The notes below the pieces were generated by a model, which saw nothing but the letters and a program-made list of their open reading frames with translations, did not search any database and was not told where the DNA came from. Source: a bacterium (GTDB lineage Bacteria > Cyanobacteriota > Vampirovibrionia > Gastranaerophilales > Gastranaerophilaceae). Taken from it: 10,555 nt of DNA. Position numbers and translations under genes: made by a program. Below, one piece after another: positions 6,219-10,555 of this stretch (the first letter of the stretch is position 1; every line of letters starts with the position of its first letter). The stretch spans positions 1 to 10,555 of the forward strand of contig JAFUUT010000328.1 in NCBI GenBank assembly GCA_017477685.1, given 5' to 3'.

Positions 6219-6719
6219 ATGCAAGTTATATTGAAAAAAGATGTTCAAAATTTAGGCGAAGCCGGCGATATCATTTCTGTTAAAGACGGATACGCAAGAA
6301 ATTTCTTATTCCCTCAAAATGTTGCGGAAGAAGCTACTAAAGGCGCATTGGAAAACAGAGAAAAGAATATTGCAAGAATTAAAGCTAAACAAGAAAAATT
6401 AAATGCTGAAGCTATGGAAAAAGCTCAGACTCTTGAAAAATTCGGCAAGTTGGAATTATCTGCAAAAGCCGGAGAATCAGGAAAATTATTCGGTACAATT
6501 ACTACTAAGAAATTGGCTGAAGAAATTGCAGCAAAAACAGGTATTGAAGTTGATAGAAAATCTATCTCATTGAATGCTCCTGTTAACAAAGTTGGCGAAT
6601 ACAAAATGCTAATCAAATTAACTTCTAAAGTTAAATGCGAATTGGCAGTATCAGTTACAGCATCTGAAGTTGTTAAAGAATCATTAGAAGAAGAAACAAC
6701 AGAAGAAGCTGCTGAATAA
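6219..6719 (+). CDS. rplI: 50S ribosomal protein L9
   Basis: L9 binds 23S rRNA at the base of the L1 stalk and helps keep the reading frame. The product (166 aa) has the L9 N-terminal RNA-binding domain (MQVILKKDVQNLGEAGD, then VKDGYARNFLFPQ and ATKGALEN), the long connecting helix (about 45-75, rich in Lys/Glu/Ala) and the C-terminal domain (GKLFGTITTKKLAEEI, then IDRKSI-like strands and LAVSVTA). It is longer than the usual 148-152 residues because of an acidic tail after position 150 (SLEEETTEEAAE). The usual neighbours rpsF, rpsR or dnaB are not present; zupT lies upstream and the methionine synthase-like gene downstream, separated by a hairpin. Translation of abundant C1 enzymes aside, there is no functional link to them. 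Confidence 0.96.
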   Translation: MQVILKKDVQNLGEAGDIISVKDGYARNFLFPQNVAEEATKGALENREKNIARIKAKQEKLNAEAMEKAQTLEKFGKLELSAKAGESGKLFGTITTKKLAEEIAAKTGIEVDRKSISLNAPVNKVGEYKMLIKLTSKVKCELAVSVTASEVVKESLEEETTEEAAE

Positions 6720-6737
6720 TTTTTATAGGAAAAAGGG

Positions 6738-6775
6738 ATAAAGGAATAAGTTTTTATCAAGACTTATTCCTTTAT
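6738..6775 (+). terminator. AT-rich hairpin terminator of rplI
   Basis: A perfect 14-bp stem (6738-6751 with 6762-6775, built on AAAGGAATAAGT and ACTTATTCCTTT) encloses a 10-base loop 18 bases after the rplI stop. It has few GC pairs, but its length and the following TGTATTAATTGT make it a likely intrinsic terminator, separating rplI from the downstream gene pair. Confidence 0.65.
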
Positions 6776-6799
6776 TGTATTAATTGTAAAGAGAAAATA

Positions 6800-7870
6800 A
6801 TGTATCAAGATTTAAAATTACAGGCGTTGGCAATCGGTTCACTTCCGCACAAGGATGTATCCTCTGCAATCAACCTTATTAAAAAAGATTTTAGCGAAAT
6901 TCCGTTCATACCACAGCTGATAAATATCAGCAAAAATGAAGATATGATAATCCAATTTCTTGAAGGATTACCTGCTTTTAACCCTGAAATCTCCGAAAAA
7001 TTTGTTATTGATATCGAAAATGAAGAATTTTTGTCGGGATTGGAAGAATTTCTCTCTGATTATGAAGAAATCATATCTGACATTAATAGCTCTGCACTGA
7101 ATAAATACGCAATAAGTAAAAATTTTTCACATGCATTTGAGGAGTTTGAAAAAATAATTCAATTAAGCAAACCTAAATATGCAAAAGCCCAAATTGTAGG
7201 AGCATTTACCCTGCTTACCACTCTTACGGATAACAGAGGCAACTATGCAATTTATGATGATACATACAAAGAAATTATTATAAAATTGCTAATACTAAAA
7301 GCAATGTGGCAGATAAAACAGATTAAGAGTGCAAATCCAAAGACTATACCAATAATTTTCATGGATGAACCGACATTATCACAACTTGGAACATCAGCAT
7401 ATTTATCTGTAGATATTAATGAAGTTGTAAACATAATTAAAGAAATTTCAGATATTATTAAATCAAATGGCGGAATTAGTGCTACTCACTGCTGCGGGAA
7501 ATTCGATTGGGATTTATTAACAAAAACTAATGTTGATATCATCGACTTTGATGCCTTTTCATATAGCGAAAATATCAGTGTTTATGAACAAAGCATACAT
7601 ACATTTCTGAAAAACGGAGGGAAAATAGGCTGGGGAATTGTTCCTACACTTGATGAAAGTATTTTAGAAAATCTGAATGTTGATATTCTCACAAAAAAGT
7701 ATACAGACTCTGTAAAGAATTTGACTAAAAATGGGATTGATGAGAAACTGGTCATAGACAATTCAATATTAACACCATCCTGCGGGGCAGGTTCACTAAG
7801 CATAAAGGGAGCAGAGCGTGCAATGGATTTGGTTTTTGGATTGTCAAACGAGTTGAAAAAGAGGTTTTAA
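6800..7870 (+). CDS. Core methionine synthase-like protein (MetE/UROD fold, no folate domain)
   Basis: The protein (356 aa) matches the family annotated as uroporphyrinogen decarboxylase/cobalamin-independent methionine synthase. It corresponds only to the C-terminal catalytic barrel of MetE (about 750 aa). Signatures are IGSLPHKD (12-19), EIPFIPQL (33-40), a DEP motif (189-191), THCCGKFDW (229-237), VDIIDFDAF (245-253), GWGIVPT (277-283) and TPSCGAGSL (325-333). H230, C232 and C328 fit the zinc ligands of MetE (His, Cys, Cys); the usual Glu ligand appears replaced by Asp (D249 or D251). Known core enzymes of this kind (MesA/MesB/MesC families) methylate homocysteine using a methyl-corrinoid rather than methyl-folate, and MesB occurs with the Wood-Ljungdahl pathway; which family this one belongs to is not decided here. 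It ends 2 bases before the CooC-like gene, and a modest AAAGAGA site precedes the ATG. Another corrinoid methyltransferase role is possible. Confidence 0.75.
   Translation: MYQDLKLQALAIGSLPHKDVSSAINLIKKDFSEIPFIPQLINISKNEDMIIQFLEGLPAFNPEISEKFVIDIENEEFLSGLEEFLSDYEEIISDINSSALNKYAISKNFSHAFEEFEKIIQLSKPKYAKAQIVGAFTLLTTLTDNRGNYAIYDDTYKEIIIKLLILKAMWQIKQIKSANPKTIPIIFMDEPTLSQLGTSAYLSVDINEVVNIIKEISDIIKSNGGISATHCCGKFDWDLLTKTNVDIIDFDAFSYSENISVYEQSIHTFLKNGGKIGWGIVPTLDESILENLNVDILTKKYTDSVKNLTKNGIDEKLVIDNSILTPSCGAGSLSIKGAERAMDLVFGLSNELKKRF
7861..7864 (+). promoter_or_regulatory. Ribosome binding site supporting the TTG start of cooC
   Basis: GAGG inside the last codons of the upstream gene stands 8 bases before TTG (7873). 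This supports translational coupling and the TTG start, since the Walker A loop begins only nine residues in and no better ATG exists upstream. Confidence 0.6.
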
Positions 7871-7872
7871 AT

Positions 7873-8616
7873 TTGACAGTAAAATTAGCAATAACCGGAA
7901 AAGGCGGAAGCGGTAAAACAACTATAGTTAAAGCTTTTATGCACATCTTTGAACAAATGTATCCGGAAAAATCCATATTATTATTTGATAATGATTTAAC
8001 AAGTGAACTGGCTCACAGTTTTGGACTGGATATAAGAAATACAATATACGGTATCAGAAGCGGTAAGCACGAATACAAAACCGGAATTCCTGAAGATATG
8101 TCAAAACAGGAGTTTATTGAATGGGCAATGGAAGATATTATTGTATCAATCAATGACAATGTCGACATTATAGAATCCTGGTTTGTCGGCTCAAAAGACT
8201 GCAGATGTCCTATTACCAAGTTAATAAACGATGCTGTTGACAAACTTATAAATCGCTATGATTTTGTAATTTTTGACTGTGAATTTGACTTGAAATATCT
8301 TAACCAGCTTGTTGACATAGATATAGACTCTACAATTATTGTTGCCAATCCGACAGAAGAATCCGCGCATTTGGCAAAACGTATTAAAGAATTTAGTTCA
8401 AAACACGCCGCAGGCAACCAGCTCGGAGTTGTTGTCAACAAAGTAGATAACAGCAAAATGTCTATGTTGTCAGAACTTTTAAGAAAATATGACCTTGACA
8501 TTCTCGGCGTAATTCCATATGATGAAAATCTTGAAAAAAATCCGATTACAAAAGAATCAAAAATTGTTGAAGATTCAATAAAATCATTCTATTCAAGATT
8601 AAATCTTCCGCAATAA
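7873..8616 (+). CDS. cooC: CooC-type ATPase for carbon monoxide dehydrogenase nickel insertion
   Basis: CooC is a cytosolic MinD/ParA-like (SIMIBI class) ATPase that binds nickel and helps load it into the C-cluster of CO dehydrogenase or related acetyl-CoA synthase enzymes. The product (247 aa) starts at TTG. It has the deviant Walker A GKGGSGKTT (9-17) with the signature lysine K10, a FDNDLTSE segment (38-45) as in the family's DGDPDS, and the metal-binding Cys-x-Cys pair C110-R-C112, which lies where CooC1 places its nickel cysteines. VIFDCEFDLKYLNQ (132-145) replaces the usual MDMGAGIEHLTRG. NPTEES (159-164) and VVNKVDN (187-193) complete the nucleotide fold. It is separated by 2 bases from the methionine synthase-like gene. 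Its target protein is not in the window, so a related metallocentre ATPase remains possible. Confidence 0.78.
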   Translation: MTVKLAITGKGGSGKTTIVKAFMHIFEQMYPEKSILLFDNDLTSELAHSFGLDIRNTIYGIRSGKHEYKTGIPEDMSKQEFIEWAMEDIIVSINDNVDIIESWFVGSKDCRCPITKLINDAVDKLINRYDFVIFDCEFDLKYLNQLVDIDIDSTIIVANPTEESAHLAKRIKEFSSKHAAGNQLGVVVNKVDNSKMSMLSELLRKYDLDILGVIPYDENLEKNPITKESKIVEDSIKSFYSRLNLPQ

Positions 8617-8679
8617 AACTAAAAAATTAAAGTTAAGCAAGCATTATGACGAAAGAAATAATATCAATTTACAATTCAT

Positions 8680-8686
8680 AAAGGAG
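8680..8686 (+). promoter_or_regulatory. Ribosome binding site deciding the start of the 123-aa gene
   Basis: AAAGGAG lies 10 bases before ATG 8697 but only 1 base before the in-frame TTG at 8688, so the ATG is the real start. Confidence 0.75.
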
Positions 8687-8696
8687 TTTGAAAAAA

Positions 8697-9068
8697 ATGT
8701 TTAACTATGTAAATAGAAACCCTTTTGGACAGAAAATTGAATCTGCGGTATCAACAGGTCAGGGGCAGCAACAAAAAAAACAACAGCAAGAAGATGACGA
8801 CGAAAAAAGATACTTGGAAGATGATGACCAAGACGAAGTAACTTTGAGCAAACTCCCTGAACTCAGCGAGGATGATGTTAAATATCTTGTAAATGAATAC
8901 AAAACAAAATTGATAAATGAACACCAAGACAACGAAAAAACTTTACAAAAAATTGAAAGATTCTTTAGCAAATTTGACATAAAAAAATTTATGAAACAAA
9001 ACCCGCACATGACAGCATCAGATTTCAATATGATAATGTATAATGAAACCTCAAGACTTGTCGTTTAG
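8697..9068 (+). CDS. Uncharacterised acidic protein, 123 aa
   Basis: I do not recognise this protein. It begins MFNYVNRNPFGQKIES, continues with a low-complexity stretch rich in Gln, Lys, Asp and Glu (about 21-47, including GQQQKKQQQEDDDEKR), and then a predicted helical region (LSEDDVKYLVNEYKTKLINE and onward) ending in a conserved-looking segment, KKFMKQNPHMTASDFNMIMY. There is no signal peptide or membrane helix, so it is probably cytosolic. The gene lies 80 bases after cooC with no hairpin between, so cotranscription is possible but not shown. Convergent with the pilin gene 10 bases away. The good ribosome site and coding-like composition support it as real. Confidence 0.75.
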   Translation: MFNYVNRNPFGQKIESAVSTGQGQQQKKQQQEDDDEKRYLEDDDQDEVTLSKLPELSEDDVKYLVNEYKTKLINEHQDNEKTLQKIERFFSKFDIKKFMKQNPHMTASDFNMIMYNETSRLVV

Positions 9069-9078
9069 CCTATAATTG

Positions 9079-9825
9079 CTATTTTGCCCCTATTGCTCTT
9101 TTAAAGAATATAACCTGAGGATCCGCATTATTAGCTATATTTTCAGGGTACAAGGACACTTTTCGAGGATATATTTTGTCGTTTTTTACCTTTGCATCAG
9201 ACAAGAAAAATGCCATAAGAAAAACATCCCTGCCAAGCTCATTCGGACCTCTTAGACCGTTTGTATCAATGAAGAAGTGGTAACCTTCACCTTCGTCGCC
9301 TTCTTCTCCACTGCCTATATGCATTATATATGAACCGTCTTTCATTACATTTATCGTAGCAACAGATTGTCCTCCTGACAGAGTATCAAACTTTGTCATA
9401 TAATTTTTAATATTATCCGGCAAATTAGAGTCATCACTGACATCAAATGTTCTTATACTGCCGAAAATATGCCGCATATGAGGCCACAAAGTTCGTTTAT
9501 ACCCATCACCGTCGCTTGCTGCACCATTGTCACATTCAGCAACAGCAGGATCGCCACCATTGATGACATTAGGCAATAGATTAAAATATTTATCTCGTAA
9601 CGTCGCAACCGGAACCTCATAACATCTATAGGTTTTATCAACCGATGCAGCTTCTAATGCCGAAGATACTCTTGAATAAACAGCTTTAAATCTCGACATC
9701 AGTTCACGTTCTTGTGTACGTACCGCCAAATTAGGTATAGTCAACGCAGCAAGAACACCTATTACGGAAATCGTAAGCAATAACTCTGCAAGTGTAAAAG
9801 CTCTTTTTTTATTAAAAATCTTCAT
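9079..9825 (-). CDS. Type IV pilin-like (prepilin/pseudopilin) protein
   Basis: The product (248 aa from this ATG) has a classic prepilin leader MKIFNKKRA, cut by the prepilin peptidase before F10, followed by the hydrophobic N-terminal helix with Glu at mature position 5 (FTLAE). The residue before the cut is Ala, not the usual Gly. After the helix (to about 35) comes a long ectodomain with Cys residues near 43-70 and a FFIDTNGLRGPNELGRDVF segment (about 191-209), which recalls the D-x-NG-GP-G-D loop of GspG-type pseudopilins and related Vampirovibrionia proteins. It probably joins a pilus or type II-like secretion fibre. The start is set at ATG 9825 because the promoter (-10 at 9858-9863) lies upstream of it and a 14-codon longer reading (to 9867) would begin before the transcription start. 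Confidence 0.88.
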   Translation of the reverse strand: MKIFNKKRAFTLAELLLTISVIGVLAALTIPNLAVRTQERELMSRFKAVYSRVSSALEAASVDKTYRCYEVPVATLRDKYFNLLPNVINGGDPAVAECDNGAASDGDGYKRTLWPHMRHIFGSIRTFDVSDDSNLPDNIKNYMTKFDTLSGGQSVATINVMKDGSYIMHIGSGEEGDEGEGYHFFIDTNGLRGPNELGRDVFLMAFFLSDAKVKNDKIYPRKVSLYPENIANNADPQVIFFKRAIGAK

Positions 9826-9857
9826 AACATAAATCCCATAACATAATCCACATTTAT

Positions 9858-9886
9858 ATTTTAACACATTTTCCTTAAAGGGTCAA
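9858..9886 (-). promoter_or_regulatory. Strong promoter of the pilin-like gene
   Basis: On the minus strand TTGACC (9886-9881) and TAAAAT (9863-9858) are 17 bases apart, and TGT directly precedes the -10, giving an extended box. The -35 starts immediately after the xerC-like stop codon. The predicted start near 9851 gives a leader of about 26 bases to ATG 9825, so the pilin gene is transcribed separately from the recombinase. Confidence 0.8.
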
Positions 9887-10555
9887 TTATGCCCTGGGAT
9901 GCGCTTCATTGTATACATCTTTCATGTGCTGCATAGAAATATGCGTATAAATCTGAGTGTTAGAAATACTTGCATGTCCCAAAAGTTCTTGAACAACCCT
10001 TAAATCCGCACCATTTTCTATCAAATGAGTTGCAAAGCTATGCCTGAACATGTGAGGAGTTACATGTTTTGGCAATTCTATTTTTTCAACAATGTCGTTT
10101 ATTACATTTCTAATCATTCTTGTCTGGAGCCTGAAACCTGTTTTATTTATAAAAACCGGAGAACTGTTTGATACAGGCTCAAGGTTATACCCCTTCGCAA
10201 TCATTGGGCGGGCATAATCTATATATTTTTGCAAATAATCTTTTGCCCTGTCGGTAATAAGAATAATTCTTTCCTTAGCGCCCTTACCAAAGACGGTTAT
10301 TTCGTTGTTCTCAAGATTTAAATTCTCAAAATTCAAACCGCTCAGCTCGGATATACGCATACCGCTTGCCCACAATAGTTCTAAAATTGTGCGATTTCTA
10401 TACCCCGCAGGGGTGTCAATATTAATGTTGTTGAGTATGTCATCAACCTCCTCCGTTGTGAGGAATTTTGGCAGCGATCTGGGTCGTTTGGGGGAAATTA
10501 AATTTTCGGCAGGATTAGATTCAATTTTTTTCTCTCTAAAGAGATATTTGTAAAA
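9887..10555 (-). CDS. xerC: XerC-like tyrosine recombinase, partial (N-terminus beyond the window)
   Basis: Xer recombinases resolve chromosome dimers at dif during division. The frame runs off the right edge without a start, so 222 residues are seen and about 75 of the N-terminal core-binding domain are missing. Translating from 10555 down gives NPAENLISPKRPRSLPKFL, then the catalytic domain with all six residues: R67 (ASGMRISEL), K91 (FGKGAKER), H168 and R171 (PHMFRHSFATH), H194 (LLGHAS) and Y203 (TQIYTH), counting from the first visible residue. The TTG at 10375 is an internal Leu codon, not the start. The ending QHMKDVYNEAHPRA resembles XerC (QHLASVYDAAHPRA) more than XerD, as recalled. 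A single-recombinase Xer role or an integrase relative is possible; the housekeeping ending favours Xer. Confidence 0.9.
   Translation of the reverse strand, partial: FYKYLFREKKIESNPAENLISPKRPRSLPKFLTTEEVDDILNNINIDTPAGYRNRTILELLWASGMRISELSGLNFENLNLENNEITVFGKGAKERIILITDRAKDYLQKYIDYARPMIAKGYNLEPVSNSSPVFINKTGFRLQTRMIRNVINDIVEKIELPKHVTPHMFRHSFATHLIENGADLRVVQELLGHASISNTQIYTHISMQHMKDVYNEAHPRA

Noticed and set aside
10305..10553. 82-residue plus-strand frame at the right edge
   Set aside because: It is the antisense of the XerC-like gene, whose opposite-strand reading shows the full catalytic set.

Overview
The window comes from an AT-rich bacterial chromosome. Three things suggest the cyanobacterial sister lineage Vampirovibrionia/Melainabacteria (Gastranaerophilales-like): a yggS-sepF pair as in cyanobacteria, a prepilin-like protein with an FTLAELLLTISVIGVLAALT leader, and anaerobic C1 genes instead of photosynthesis genes. 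This placement is an inference. No phage, insertion sequence, CRISPR array, rRNA or tRNA was seen.

Left part (1-3760): a 200-base AT-rich spacer carries a possible leftward promoter at the edge and a good promoter for acsE. acsE encodes a methyltetrahydrofolate:corrinoid/iron-sulfur protein methyltransferase whose ATG lies almost at the predicted transcription start. It is followed by a secreted protein with about 17 TPR repeats and a small lipoprotein-like protein 6 bases downstream. A hairpin terminator separates these from the convergent yggS-sepF operon (3792-4962, minus strand). That operon encodes a PLP-homeostasis protein and a division protein, read from a clear promoter at 5013-5041.

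Middle (4963-6775): a 345-base divergent spacer holds several perfect inverted repeats. They include a terminator-like hairpin with no gene upstream of it and an 18-bp palindrome before zupT (ZIP metal transporter). rplI (ribosomal protein L9) follows, ending in its own hairpin.

Right part (6800-10555): a core methionine synthase (MetE/UROD fold) gene and a CooC-type nickel-insertion ATPase gene are separated by 2 bases and so probably co-expressed. An unrecognised acidic 123-residue protein comes next. On the minus strand lie a type IV pilin-like gene with a strong promoter and a XerC-like tyrosine recombinase cut by the window edge.

The most notable theme is that acsE, the core methionine synthase and cooC all belong to, or are usually found with, the Wood-Ljungdahl (reductive acetyl-CoA) pathway. 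Together they suggest that methyl groups pass from methyl-tetrahydrofolate through AcsE to a corrinoid protein and on to homocysteine or acetyl-CoA. The corrinoid protein and CODH/ACS are not in this window.
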